Counted from the first letter of the stretch, positions 22,577 to 31,580 are shown. The stretch is 42,066 nt of DNA from Nitrososphaeraceae archaeon (GCA_025923455.1 JAICFW010000104.1:1-42066); one strand, 5' to 3'. Numbers and translations: made by a program. The notes: generated by a model not told the origin, from the sequence alone.

Positions 22577-23923
22577 TTAGGGTTTAATGTCATCCACAAA
22601 TCTCTTGTAAATTGACAGGGCTTCATCCTCGTTCTTTGCTCCAACGATTGTAGCCGCACCACTTGTCATGAAGCTTATTAAAAGATTGTCAGAACTACTG
22701 CTCATGATAGTTAATCCTAGTTCTCCTTTTGTCTTAATCGCGTATCCCATTCGTTCCGCGTTCTTTTCAATACCTAAAAGGTTTAGTGATGATGAGATAT
22801 GCGCAGGTGTAACAGTGTACGTTCTTTTTCCACGGTTACGACCGCATAACTCTTCAATTATCAATTGCTTTGTTTCCAGTTCATCTCTGTCAATTCTTTT
22901 TATTCCGCACGAAGGACACTCTTCTTGTCTAAATACCGTAATCTTTTCTAATGACAGATCGTTTAAGTCTACATACATGAGCTTATTTTCTAGTGTTGGT
23001 TTCTCACCCAGAATTATCTTGACTACCTCTGAAACTTGAATACCACCGACCAGATACAAAATAGATGGATGAACCCCTTCAGTACTACATGTTGGCATAT
23101 CATCTTCCGCTAGGGCAGGAAAGATGCATCTAAGACATGCGGTTTTATTTGGAATTATGGTACATACTGAACCCAACATGCCCAAAGCCCCAGCGTAGAT
23201 GAGAGGTATATTCAATTTAATGCATGCATCATTTAGCGCATATCTAGCATCTATGCTATCCAATGCATCCACGACGATATCATATCCACTAATTATGCTT
23301 TCGGCAGTATACTTGGTAATTGAATTAGGAAGAGCTTCGATCTCGACACTCGAATTGATTTTTTCAAGTCTTTCTTTTGCTGCCTCAACTTTTACTTTAC
23401 CCAGATCATTTTCTGTGTAAAGATGCTGTCTATGCAGGTTCGAAATCTCTATGATATCTCTGTCTACTATCTTTAATTTTCCAACACCCATTGCAGTCAG
23501 TTGTGTAGCGACAGGATTGCCGATGCCTCCAACTCCAACAACGCATACTTTTGCCTTTCTAAGTTTTTCCAATCCTATGAATCCTATTTCTTCTAGCATT
23601 ATCTGTCTAGAGTATCTTTGTAAGTCCTCGTTCTTTAATTCAGAACCTCCTGCTACTGCTGGAAGAATATAAATGGAATCACCACTATTAAGTTTGGTTG
23701 CCATGCCATCATTACTAAACCGCATATTTTTTCCGTTGATGTAAACGTTAATTAAAGATCGTGGTTTTCCGTTCAAATCCAAAACTTTACGTTTAAAATC
23801 TTCTCCTAGTTGTTCTGTTATTTTAGTAAATGCATCTTGTAAATCTGTGGCGTCTAAAGTAATCTTCTTTTCTCCAGTACCCTTCGTAAGAACAGATGGA
23901 ATTATAAATTCAATATTTGTCAT
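22577..23923 (-). CDS. MoaD-like ubiquitin fold fused to E1-like adenylyltransferase (MoeB/ThiF)
   Basis: A 448-residue fusion. Residues about 1-93 are a beta-grasp sulfur-carrier-like domain ending SIYILPAVAGG, the usual MoaD C-terminus, but here the Gly-Gly (92-93) runs straight into SELKNEDLQRYSRQIML, the start of the E1 domain (about 97-340). The E1 part has the nucleotide loop VGVGGIGNPVA, SNLHRQHLY, zinc cysteines C263/C266 and C336/C339, and the catalytic Cys279 in MPTCSTEG. A further ~100-residue C-terminal domain (about 345-448) ends GAKNEDEALSIYKRFVDDI and I cannot name it. E1-like enzymes adenylate a carrier tail for thiocarboxylation or conjugation. It follows thrC by 17 bp. Whether the fused domain is released or acts only structurally is unknown. 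Confidence 0.9.
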   Translation of the reverse strand: MTNIEFIIPSVLTKGTGEKKITLDATDLQDAFTKITEQLGEDFKRKVLDLNGKPRSLINVYINGKNMRFSNDGMATKLNSGDSIYILPAVAGGSELKNEDLQRYSRQIMLEEIGFIGLEKLRKAKVCVVGVGGIGNPVATQLTAMGVGKLKIVDRDIIEISNLHRQHLYTENDLGKVKVEAAKERLEKINSSVEIEALPNSITKYTAESIISGYDIVVDALDSIDARYALNDACIKLNIPLIYAGALGMLGSVCTIIPNKTACLRCIFPALAEDDMPTCSTEGVHPSILYLVGGIQVSEVVKIILGEKPTLENKLMYVDLNDLSLEKITVFRQEECPSCGIKRIDRDELETKQLIIEELCGRNRGKRTYTVTPAHISSSLNLLGIEKNAERMGYAIKTKGELGLTIMSSSSDNLLISFMTSGAATIVGAKNEDEALSIYKRFVDDIKP

Positions 23924-23940
23924 TTTGTATTCATTATCTC

Positions 23941-25167
23941 CTATGTTATCATTGCTGACACAGTTTGGATATCTGGCTTGACTACATCAAGTTTGGGCAA
24001 TGCACTCATAATTGCTTCTGTGGATTTCAATCCATTACCAGTAACATAACATACTACTTTTTCATCTCGTTCTATAAATCCATCATCAACTAGTTTCTTC
24101 AATACAGCAACAGACACACCACCTGCAGGTTCCGTAAAAATACCTTCAGTTTTAGCTAGTGTCAAGATTCCTTCCACAATTTCGTTATCGCTAGCTTCTT
24201 CAGCAATACCACCGTATTGTTTCAATCTTCTCAACACATAAACGCCGTCACCAGGATCCCCAATTGCTAAACTTTTTGCTATAGTATCTGGTCTTTCTAC
24301 AGGAACAATTTCACCAGTTTTATTCTTAAAAGCATCAACTATGGGGGCACAGCCATGTGGTTGTGCAGCTGTAACTTTTAGATTTGAAATGTCATCAACA
24401 AGTCCTAGTTCATGTAACTCCTCAAATCCTTTACAAATCGCATTTAGCATAGCGCCACTACCTACTGGTATGATTAGATGATCTGGAACTTGCCAGTTAA
24501 GTTGTTCGGCTACTTCAAATGCTAAAGTCTTAGAACCTTCCACGTAGTATGGTCTCATATTAATATTAACAATACCTATACCCTTTGAATCGCCTATTAT
24601 TGACGCCACTCTATTGGCATCGTCATATGTTCCTTCAACTGCGACAAATTTAGCACCGTAAGATAATGCCTGTGCAATCTTTACTTTTTCGATATCCGAT
24701 GGTGCAAAAATATAACATGGCAAATGTGCTTTAGCAGCGTGCGCAGCTGTTGCCGAAGCTAAGTTTCCAGTTGATGCACATCCTACTGCCTTGAGCTTGA
24801 TTTCTCTGGATTTTGAAATCGCCACACCGGCAGGTCTATCTTTAAATGAAAAAGTTGGATTTACAGAATCGTTTTTTATAAACAGATTCTTAAGATTCCC
24901 CATACGAGTCCCAAGATCCTCAGCATGTTGCAGAGGCGTGAACCCAGCATGAATATTTACGATACTGCTTTTGTCGGCAATTGGTAAGAGCTCAAAGTAA
25001 CGCCAATATGTCTTATCCTGTCTGGATGTGAAGGTGTCTCTGCTTAAATCCGCAGGAACATCATAAACAACGTCGAGAGGTCCAAAGCACTCTTCACATA
25101 TGTACTTGAATACGGGTGTATATTCAGCACCGCATTCTCTACATTTTAGAAATCGAATAGAACCCAT
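23941..25167 (-). CDS. thrC: threonine synthase
   Basis: A PLP enzyme converting O-phosphohomoserine to threonine. The N-terminus has a zinc-ribbon-like CRECG...CEECF (about 9-27), common in archaeal ThrC. The PLP lysine is K109 in NPTFSFKDRPAG, with ASTGNLASATAAHAAKA binding the phosphate of the substrate side and GSGAMLNAICKG the cofactor phosphate. EGIFTEPAGGVSVAVLKKL and GNGLKSTEAI close the fold. Length 408 fits. It is the likely first gene of a two-gene unit with the ubiquitin-like/E1 fusion. Related fold-type II enzymes (cysteine synthase, ThrC paralogues used in sulfur transfer) are alternatives worth keeping in mind because of that partner. Confidence 0.9.
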   Translation of the reverse strand: MGSIRFLKCRECGAEYTPVFKYICEECFGPLDVVYDVPADLSRDTFTSRQDKTYWRYFELLPIADKSSIVNIHAGFTPLQHAEDLGTRMGNLKNLFIKNDSVNPTFSFKDRPAGVAISKSREIKLKAVGCASTGNLASATAAHAAKAHLPCYIFAPSDIEKVKIAQALSYGAKFVAVEGTYDDANRVASIIGDSKGIGIVNINMRPYYVEGSKTLAFEVAEQLNWQVPDHLIIPVGSGAMLNAICKGFEELHELGLVDDISNLKVTAAQPHGCAPIVDAFKNKTGEIVPVERPDTIAKSLAIGDPGDGVYVLRRLKQYGGIAEEASDNEIVEGILTLAKTEGIFTEPAGGVSVAVLKKLVDDGFIERDEKVVCYVTGNGLKSTEAIMSALPKLDVVKPDIQTVSAMIT

Positions 25168-25344
25168 GTATACTCAGCTATCAACGATTTTGTAGTAATA
25201 AATATCACTAATAGTAATTTTAGTATTACTTAATTTTTTCACTTCAAAAATTTTATAAGTAATAAATATGATTCAGATCAAAAATCGCAATTATTTAGAA
25301 TACGATATAATTATTATAGGTTTAGGAAAAATAACTTGTCAAAT

Positions 25345-25692
25345 TTAATGAGGGTAGAGTCTGTTGTGGAAGCATGTTCTATTTCCCGTATGACACGCAG
25401 GATTTTTAGAGTCCACCAAATATATGAGCGAATCGTGATCACAATCAACCAGAATATCTTCGACCTCTTGAGTATTTCCAGACTCTTCCCCTTTCATCCA
25501 GAGTTTGTTACGAGAGACACTCCAGAACCACGCATTACCTGTCTTGACTGTATTTTCTATTGCAATTCTATTGGCGTACGCCAGCATCAAAATATCCTTA
25601 GTTTTAATATCTTGCACTACCACCGGTATGAGTCCATCCCTCTTTACAAAATCCAACTTATCTATGAATTCATCATGAATCTTGACTAGCAA
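25345..25692 (-). CDS. hisI: phosphoribosyl-AMP cyclohydrolase
   Basis: Opens the adenine ring of phosphoribosyl-AMP in histidine synthesis. The 115-residue protein matches stand-alone HisI: GLIPVVVQDIKTKDILMLAYAN, then WFWSVSRNKLWMKGEESGN, the metal motif DCDHDSL (83-89) and the zinc cysteines C84, C100 and C107 (ACHTGNRTCF). HisE is not fused. The start is TTG at 25692, the only start that keeps the complete N-terminal strand. No other his gene is in the window; the gene is 177 bp from thrC. Confidence 0.95.
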   Translation of the reverse strand: MLVKIHDEFIDKLDFVKRDGLIPVVVQDIKTKDILMLAYANRIAIENTVKTGNAWFWSVSRNKLWMKGEESGNTQEVEDILVDCDHDSLIYLVDSKNPACHTGNRTCFHNRLYPH

Positions 25693-26216
25693 TCGATCTT
25701 AACCCAAGGATAGGTTTACTATAATACCGAATATAAGTCTAGTACTCCACAGGATCGAATTGAAATATCGGTTCTGCATGTCTTTCAAATCAATCTAATT
25801 TTTATTGATAATGAAGGAGAAATCCGTAGTAATATTTGGTAAAGTTATTCATGCCATTGATTAACATCTGTTAAATCGAGTTTCTTAGACTTAGGGAACT
25901 ATGCTGAACTACTATTTTGTCTATCGTTAAAAACTAATAATATAATCTGGAATTTTCCATGTAATTGAACTTATCCTCAGAAGTGATTATAGCTTTATGG
26001 CATTTCTCGCAAAGAAAGTATTCAGAGCTTGCAGGTAATTCTTTTCCACACACACTGCAAAATCTCTTCAATATATTCACATTCGAAGCCTAATCTATAA
26101 AGTATGCGCCTTTCAGTAACATGTTTTACCTCAAATAAGCGATGGATTAACCTTTTCTTGTCTAGTCCGAAATTTCATATCAACAAAAAAATCTGGAAAT
26201 GAAAAAAAATCAGATA
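25693..26216. other. 524-bp stretch holding one microprotein gene
   Basis: Apart from the 48-aa zinc-ribbon gene at 25934-26080, I see nothing. The left 241 bp are AT-rich with no ORF over about 20 codons. The right 136 bp carry only A-rich runs near 26185-26215, which on the minus strand read as T-runs just after the pepF stop and may terminate it. Confidence 0.5.
25934..26080 (-). CDS. 48-aa zinc-ribbon microprotein (too short for the ORF track)
   Basis: GTG at 26080 opens a 48-codon frame with FCSVCGKELPASSEYFLCEKC: two CxxC pairs (C8/C11 and C24/C27) twelve residues apart, a textbook zinc ribbon. The C-terminus HKAIITSEDKFNY is charged. The frame is closed by TAG four codons before the GTG, so this is the only plausible bacterial/archaeal start, though TTG three codons in is possible. 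Small ribbons of this kind often bind RNA polymerase, RNA or another protein; the role here is unknown. Confidence 0.6.
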   Translation of the reverse strand: MNILKRFCSVCGKELPASSEYFLCEKCHKAIITSEDKFNYMENSRLYY

Positions 26217-28019
26217 TCAATTTTCATTTTCCCTTAACTTGTCTATCTTCATTTTAATAAGATCAAAGCCTTGTTGCCAAAACGAGGCTTTAGTGATATC
26301 AAATCCAGAATCCTTGAGCAATACTTCTGGTTTTTCAGATCCTCCTGCAGACAATATCTTGATGTACTTTGAAATAAAGGAGTTGCCTTCTTCTCTAAAC
26401 TGCTGATACAACGACAGCACAAGCAAGTTTCCAAACGAATATGCATAACAATAGAAAGGCGTGTGATAAAAATGTGGGATATAAAGCCATTCCCATTTAA
26501 AATCTTCCGAGATACGTATTGAGTCTCCAAATTGGGTCCTCAAGTTTTTCATATACAGATCCGAGATATTATCAATAGTAACACCCTTCTCTACAATTTG
26601 ATTATGTGCCTCTATTTCAAAAATAGTAAAAAATGCCTGTCGCATTACTGTCGCATAAATATCATCAATTTGTTCTGCCAAGAAAATCTTTTTCTTTTGC
26701 CTATTAAGCTTTGTGTAAATTTCTTCATTGAGAAGCATCTCTCCAAAAACTGATGCAGTTTCTGCCAATGGAAGAGGAGCGTGAGATACCAAAATTGGTT
26801 TTTCGGATGCGAACATGCTATGTATTGCATGTCCAAATTCATGAGCCATTGTTGAAACGTCTCTCATCATTCCATCAAAATTTAAAAGCACATACGGAGT
26901 CCTTTTTGGAGCAACAGTATAACAAAACGCACCTCCTGTTTTTCCATTCCTTATTTCAGAATCTATATGATTTTCTTCAAACAGACGCTCTGTGTACTGC
27001 CCAAATCTTGGCTCAAATTTATGAAAAGTATCCAACACCAATCTTGTAGCATTCTTAAATGTAATTCTAGGAATGTTCTTACTAGAAATAGGAGCATAAA
27101 GATCATAACGTCTTAATTTCCTCATGCCGATCAACCTTGCTTTTTCAATAAAATAATCATGAAACAAGTGAGCATTTTCTTTACAGACTGATAAGAGAGT
27201 CTCTACAGTAGTATCATCTATGTTATTATAAATATTTCTAACTGAAATAGGGGATTTAAATCCTCTAATAGAAACATTTTCATCTTTCCATTGAGTAACC
27301 AGATTTTGGTAGATTTCTCCGAGAATCCCACTATTTTTTTCATACGTATTGAATAGCGCCTTGTATGCAGATTCCCTTTCATATGCTTTTGAGCTCCGTA
27401 CCAATGAAAGCAGTTTTTCTTTATTCTTGAATATTCTAATTCTCTTGGTTTTTCCATACTTTTTTACAACAGTAAATTCAAAATTGTTGGTCATTCTATC
27501 ATATATTTTTTCTAAGGCGCCTGGACCGGTCACCTCCAGTGTGTTGATAATTTTTTCTTCTGACTCATTAAGTGAATATTTTGCAACCAACCTTTTGTGT
27601 TGTAAATATTCCCTATATACTGACGGTAGACTGTCAATTAGTCTTTGAGCGTTAGTATTGTCTAGTGTTTTCTTGAACCATAAATCAAAAAATAGTACTT
27701 GGTTACTAATTTGAGAACTCAATTTTTCAGTTTCAAGAACTAGAGCCGCGGCCTCGTTCGATGAAGTATCAGCGGCGTATTTTAGCTGGGCAAAACTATT
27801 CACTGTGCTAATAGCTTCCGTAATATTCTCAAGCTTATGAACCAATCCTTTAAAACTCGAGGCGTCAAGATTTGATTTTAGAATTTTTCGATTAGCTTCA
27901 AATTCGCTCACTTCTTTTTTGATATCATTAACCAAATTTGCAAGTGTACTTGTTGACCTATCATCCACTAAATCACAGAGATCCCATTTTCCTAGTTTAA
28001 TATTTGAATAATTTAACAT
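26217..28019 (-). CDS. pepF: oligoendopeptidase F (M3 family metallopeptidase)
   Basis: A cytoplasmic zinc peptidase that degrades oligopeptides. The 600-residue length fits PepF. The zinc motif HEFGH is in DVSTMAHEFGHAIHSMFAS, and the distal Glu lies in APLPLAETASVFGEML. The N-terminal ~110 residues form the helical lid (LVHKLENITEAISTVNSFA), and the end FYCYAYSFGNLLVLSLYQQF is typical of the substrate-binding wall. The start ATG at 28019 has no competitor. Single gene, 295 bp downstream of the deoxyhypusine synthase gene. Several ORF-track lines on both strands here are shadows. Confidence 0.95.
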   Translation of the reverse strand: MLNYSNIKLGKWDLCDLVDDRSTSTLANLVNDIKKEVSEFEANRKILKSNLDASSFKGLVHKLENITEAISTVNSFAQLKYAADTSSNEAAALVLETEKLSSQISNQVLFFDLWFKKTLDNTNAQRLIDSLPSVYREYLQHKRLVAKYSLNESEEKIINTLEVTGPGALEKIYDRMTNNFEFTVVKKYGKTKRIRIFKNKEKLLSLVRSSKAYERESAYKALFNTYEKNSGILGEIYQNLVTQWKDENVSIRGFKSPISVRNIYNNIDDTTVETLLSVCKENAHLFHDYFIEKARLIGMRKLRRYDLYAPISSKNIPRITFKNATRLVLDTFHKFEPRFGQYTERLFEENHIDSEIRNGKTGGAFCYTVAPKRTPYVLLNFDGMMRDVSTMAHEFGHAIHSMFASEKPILVSHAPLPLAETASVFGEMLLNEEIYTKLNRQKKKIFLAEQIDDIYATVMRQAFFTIFEIEAHNQIVEKGVTIDNISDLYMKNLRTQFGDSIRISEDFKWEWLYIPHFYHTPFYCYAYSFGNLLVLSLYQQFREEGNSFISKYIKILSAGGSEKPEVLLKDSGFDITKASFWQQGFDLIKMKIDKLRENEN

Positions 28020-28315
28020 TATTTCTTTTCATCATTAATTTGTAACTCGTCTTTAATATTTTACTGATCGTGCATACATTGTGTTGTACAATCCGCATAA
28101 AGACATGAGTATTTAGCAATATAGTCAACATGGTTAGTTTGGAATATAGTTAAATATCACGAATGCGATATATACGACGCCGTAATGGTTTTCAACATAG
28201 GCATAACGGTGAAGGCTGACAATACTCAGTGATTGAGGTGCTATCTGAACACCAAAACTGATTAAAAAATGCCAACCTTTCTATGTTGAATGATTTTGGG
28301 TTTATAACTTGAAAG

Positions 28316-29386
28316 TCATGTATGTTTCAGGTATTCTTTTTTCATCTCTTCGACCCAGGCGTTTTTCTTTGAATATAACCTCTTTGTCGGCCGTTTTTTG
28401 CATTCCGATAAGACATAAGCTCCTATTATTGGAAAGCAAATTGAAGAATCTCCATAAACTATTACATTGTTTCTGTGAGAGGTTTTTATCTTGCCCCAGC
28501 TTTTTCCTTCCTGTATAGTTGCCCCAGATAAACCACCTGTATCAGGTCGCGCATCAGTGATTTGTATTACATAATCATGTCCCCCGTCCTTTAACTTCAA
28601 GATTTGATATAGTGCAGGTCCTGTCTGTTGGAAGAAATTTTTTGGAACTCCTCCGCCTAATTCTATACCACCAGAAGCTTTACTCTTCCAGAGTATAGCG
28701 GTCGATTCAGCTATATCCATCATAACATTCGGAAATCTAGTAACGTCTTCAAATAGTAATGGTAACATATTAAGCCCTATAGAAGAATCACTTATTGCAG
28801 GGATGAAGACTGGTACATCATTCTTGTATGCCGCGGCGAGAAATGATTTTTCTGGGTTTGTTGAATTTTCGTAAGTTGCTTTACCAAGACTATGTGACAT
28901 ATCTGCTGTAGAATACGATACAGAATGGCTCTTTCCTATTTTCTTTATTTCTCTCTGAACAATAATGTCTTGTGCCTGTAAAGTACCTATTTCTTTTATA
29001 TACACATCATAAATTCGTACTATTTGCTTCGAAAAAAGTACATCATCATCAACCTGAAAATGACCCTGCCTTACGGGTAAATCATAAGCAAAATGTAAGT
29101 CATGATAAACGTTGGCCCCAGTCGTAACTATCCAATCAATAAATCCATTTTCAATAAGTGTCTTGATTGTATTGCCCATTCCTATTGGGGTCATCGCTCC
29201 TGCGAGAGTTAAGCAGATGCTACTTCCGCTATCAATCATTTGTTTCATTATATTTGCTGCTTCGAAAAGTCGTCTTGCGTTATAACCTGTTGATCCGAAA
29301 AAATCAACCAACTGTGATATGGTCATATTCTTTGAAATGAGTGGAGGTTCTATTTTCTTGCCGGTAAACGAATGTGCGTCGTTCAT
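28316..29386 (-). CDS. dys: deoxyhypusine synthase
   Basis: Transfers the aminobutyl group of spermidine to a lysine of aIF5A. The NAD-binding part shows CLTLAGAMTPIGMG and TTGANVYHDLHF; the substrate region ends with TGGLSGATIQEGKSWGKI, where the Lys of WGKI aligns with the catalytic lysine of the eukaryotic enzyme (normally in AVSWGKI; here GKSWGKI, a small departure). Length 356. The family also contains homospermidine-forming relatives, so the polyamine product should be checked. It is 64 bp downstream of csl4 on the same strand and an AT-rich box (ttttaatacc) about 25 nt before ATG could give it its own start. Confidence 0.9.
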   Translation of the reverse strand: MNDAHSFTGKKIEPPLISKNMTISQLVDFFGSTGYNARRLFEAANIMKQMIDSGSSICLTLAGAMTPIGMGNTIKTLIENGFIDWIVTTGANVYHDLHFAYDLPVRQGHFQVDDDVLFSKQIVRIYDVYIKEIGTLQAQDIIVQREIKKIGKSHSVSYSTADMSHSLGKATYENSTNPEKSFLAAAYKNDVPVFIPAISDSSIGLNMLPLLFEDVTRFPNVMMDIAESTAILWKSKASGGIELGGGVPKNFFQQTGPALYQILKLKDGGHDYVIQITDARPDTGGLSGATIQEGKSWGKIKTSHRNNVIVYGDSSICFPIIGAYVLSECKKRPTKRLYSKKNAWVEEMKKEYLKHT

Positions 29387-29450
29387 CTATTAGCATGCAG
29401 AAAAGGTATTAAAAATTTTATCTGAAGGATTGTTTGTATTATTGTAGAAT

Positions 29451-30083
29451 TTATCGTCTTGTAGAATTTATGATATTCTCTTTGCCCGTGTTTATCGGTG
29501 GCCTTAAGAGACTAGTACCATAGTCGTTTGCCACTCTCTTTTCTTCATATGAGCTGCATTCTATGCATTTTACACCGTTGTTAACCTTAACCGTATCACC
29601 ACCACAGTTCAGACATAATGAATACAATAAACCAAAATTGGTTTCATCTACCGTGAGATGAATCGAAGAGTTCATCAGACTGGTAATCTGACCCCGGATA
29701 ATATCGCCAAACCTATAAATCGATTTAGGTTTCCTATTATATCGATCTCGATTCCATCCACCCTTATTTCCCATTCTCGCCGAGGCAATGGCAGATAATC
29801 CTGAGTTGTACGGTTTGTTGTTAACGGAAAATAACTTGACGGATATCATAGGTCCGAACAACATTTCCACAAATCCCATTACGACATCGCCTATTTTGGG
29901 TAAATCTTGAGGGTTAATTGGATTAATTTTGATAGTTCTTCTCTTAAAATCATATTCCTTTTTTCCTAATACAGTTGATCTGATAGTACCATCAAGGGTG
30001 AAAGTATTATTCCCGGCCTGAAATTCTTCAATTTCTGCTATATATTCACCGGGAAAGACCATTTCAGATGTCTTTTTATTCAT
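29451..30083 (-). CDS. csl4: exosome RNA-binding subunit Csl4
   Basis: Cap subunit of the archaeal RNA exosome. Domain order is as expected: N-terminal beta domain (VFPGEYIAEIEEFQAGNNTF), a central S1 domain in two parts (LPKIGDVVMGFVEMLFGPMISVKLF, then FGDIIRGQITSLMNSSIHLTV) separated by a basic Gly/Arg loop (NKGGWNRDRYNRKPKS), and a C-terminal zinc ribbon (CLNCGGDTVKVNNGVKCIEC). Length 210. Rrp41, Rrp42 and Rrp4 are not here. It lies between FUN14 and dys on the same strand with gaps of 87 and 64 bp, possibly one transcript. Confidence 0.93.
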   Translation of the reverse strand: MNKKTSEMVFPGEYIAEIEEFQAGNNTFTLDGTIRSTVLGKKEYDFKRRTIKINPINPQDLPKIGDVVMGFVEMLFGPMISVKLFSVNNKPYNSGLSAIASARMGNKGGWNRDRYNRKPKSIYRFGDIIRGQITSLMNSSIHLTVDETNFGLLYSLCLNCGGDTVKVNNGVKCIECSSYEEKRVANDYGTSLLRPPINTGKENIINSTRR

Positions 30084-30170
30084 GTTAGGTACTTGACAGC
30101 AAGATGTAGTTATAATTGTTACATGACAATCTATTTGCTTTATTGAAAAATCAATCTTTGATATTATCTT

Positions 30171-30542
30171 CTATCCTTTGCTGAAACCAAATGCAAATCC
30201 CGCAGCAAAACCTCCGGTCAATGGAATACCAGAATTTGATATGGCATCCAGGATTTGATCACTTATACCGGGCAACAATGGAGCACTAAGATTAAACCCA
30301 CTAAAATTAGTCATAGCGTTTCCCAAAGCAGCTTCTAACTTTGACCAATCAAGTGTAACAAGTCCATTGTATTGCAGATAATACAAGATACCGACCAATA
30401 ATCCAGCGACAATTATGATTATTTTTAATATTTTCTTTATGGCATAGCCCATAAGGAAGCCCAAGAATCCCCCGATTCCTACCGAGGTTGCTAGTCCTCC
30501 TATTCCAATAGAGGTAGCTAATGAGCTCAAATCTAGAAACAT
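30171..30542 (-). CDS. FUN14 family membrane protein
   Basis: A 123-residue integral membrane protein. Gly-rich hydrophobic segments at about 5-35 (SIGIGGLATSVGIGGFLGFLMGYAIKK), 38-58 (ILKIIIIVAGLLVGILYYLQY) and 108-121 (GGFAAGFAFGFSKG) match the FUN14 pattern, including the Tyr-Ala-Ile-Lys-Lys turn after the first helix. The family is named after a mitochondrial outer-membrane mitophagy receptor; archaeal members have no known role. Start ATG at 30542; upstream of csl4 on the same strand. Confidence 0.88.
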   Translation of the reverse strand: MFLDLSSLATSIGIGGLATSVGIGGFLGFLMGYAIKKILKIIIIVAGLLVGILYYLQYNGLVTLDWSKLEAALGNAMTNFSGFNLSAPLLPGISDQILDAISNSGIPLTGGFAAGFAFGFSKG

Positions 30543-30743
30543 CTTTACGAATTATCCCAGATTCATGAATATATGCAATATAGACATTTTTAATGGGATC
30601 TTTTGACTGGATATTGTTATAGATGTTTTAGTGCAAACATAATCGCATGAATATCTTGGATTATATTTACTTGGTAGTTATTCAAGGAAAAAATGTGAGA
30701 ACCAATTGTTTAATGAAATAAAGGAATTGATGAATCAAACAAT

Positions 30744-30751
30744 CTATTAAG
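30744..30751 (+). promoter_or_regulatory. TATA box of mptE
   Basis: CTATTAAG is centred about 26 nt before the GTG start of mptE, which predicts a leaderless transcript. Confidence 0.4.
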
Positions 30752-30772
30752 AACCTTCTTTTATTTCTAATT

Positions 30773-31495
30773 GTGAAATTCATAGAGTGGTTTCCTTTCT
30801 ATCAACAGATCAGGAATGAATTTGGATATAGCACAGAAAAAGATCAAAAGGCAGCCGAAATGCTGAGTCAAATGATAAAGAGAAAAGCGTTACAGTTGTC
30901 CAAGCTCCAAAAGAAAATAGAAGGAAAGCAAGTACTTGTAATCGGGGCGGGCCCCAGCCTAGACAAGAATATCGAGTTTATCAAGAAGAATAAAACATAC
31001 ACAAAAATAGCTTCCAATGGTGTGGTCGAGATTTTGTTGAATAAGAAAATCAAGCCAGACATAGTGGTGTCCGATCTTGATGGAAATCCAAAATACCTTA
31101 GGATGGCTGAAAAAATGGGAGCAATAATGGTAATCCATGCACATGGCGATAATATGGAAAATTTAGAAAAACATGTTCCTAAATTTGGAAAAGTAATAGG
31201 AACGACTCAAGTAATGCCGGCTGACAATGTATATAATTTTGGAGGATTTACTGACGGGGATAGAAGTGTCTTTTTGGCCGAAGAAATGAAGGCAAAGAGC
31301 ATTACTTTGGTGGGTATGGACTTTGACAACGCCCCAAGAAAATTCTCAAGCGATAAAGACATGGAAATAGACATGGACCTTAAGCGAAGAAAGTTAAAGT
31401 TTGCAAAAAGATTGCTTGAAATGCTAGCCAAACAATCTAGATCCAAATTGGTTAACAAGTCGGCTACGACAATAAAAGGTATCAAATCTCTATGA
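30773..31495 (+). CDS. mptE: 6-hydroxymethyl-7,8-dihydropterin pyrophosphokinase (MptE, DUF115)
   Basis: Activates 6-hydroxymethyl-dihydropterin with ATP on the way to tetrahydromethanopterin- or folate-type pterins. The archaeal MptE/DUF115 core is clear: GKQVLVIGAGPSLDKNIEFI (about 51-70), KPDIVVSDLDGNPKYL (about 94-109), MVIHAHGDNMENL (about 119-131), VIGTTQVMP and GGFTDGDRSVFLAEEM, ending in LVGMDFDN. The enzyme is unrelated to bacterial FolK. Length 240. The start is GTG at 30773, supported by the TATA box at leaderless distance. Downstream lies an unknown gene and guaA on the same strand. Confidence 0.92.
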   Translation: MKFIEWFPFYQQIRNEFGYSTEKDQKAAEMLSQMIKRKALQLSKLQKKIEGKQVLVIGAGPSLDKNIEFIKKNKTYTKIASNGVVEILLNKKIKPDIVVSDLDGNPKYLRMAEKMGAIMVIHAHGDNMENLEKHVPKFGKVIGTTQVMPADNVYNFGGFTDGDRSVFLAEEMKAKSITLVGMDFDNAPRKFSSDKDMEIDMDLKRRKLKFAKRLLEMLAKQSRSKLVNKSATTIKGIKSL

Positions 31496-31580
31496 AATCT
31501 TTTGACTTCTCAAAGTTATGTAAATAAGAGCTCTGTTCGCTTGAAAATAATGTGAAAAACTATTATATGTTTTTGATATA

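Noticed and set aside
25336-25689. 117-aa plus ORF
   Set aside because: Antisense of hisI, whose motifs are all present on the minus strand.
28195-28265. C/D-box-like sRNA: CTGA motifs and a GTGATTGA near 28236
   Set aside because: The C-like box departs from RUGAUGA and spacing to the CTGA copies does not fit a C/D' - C'/D pair. Not enough for an RNA gene.
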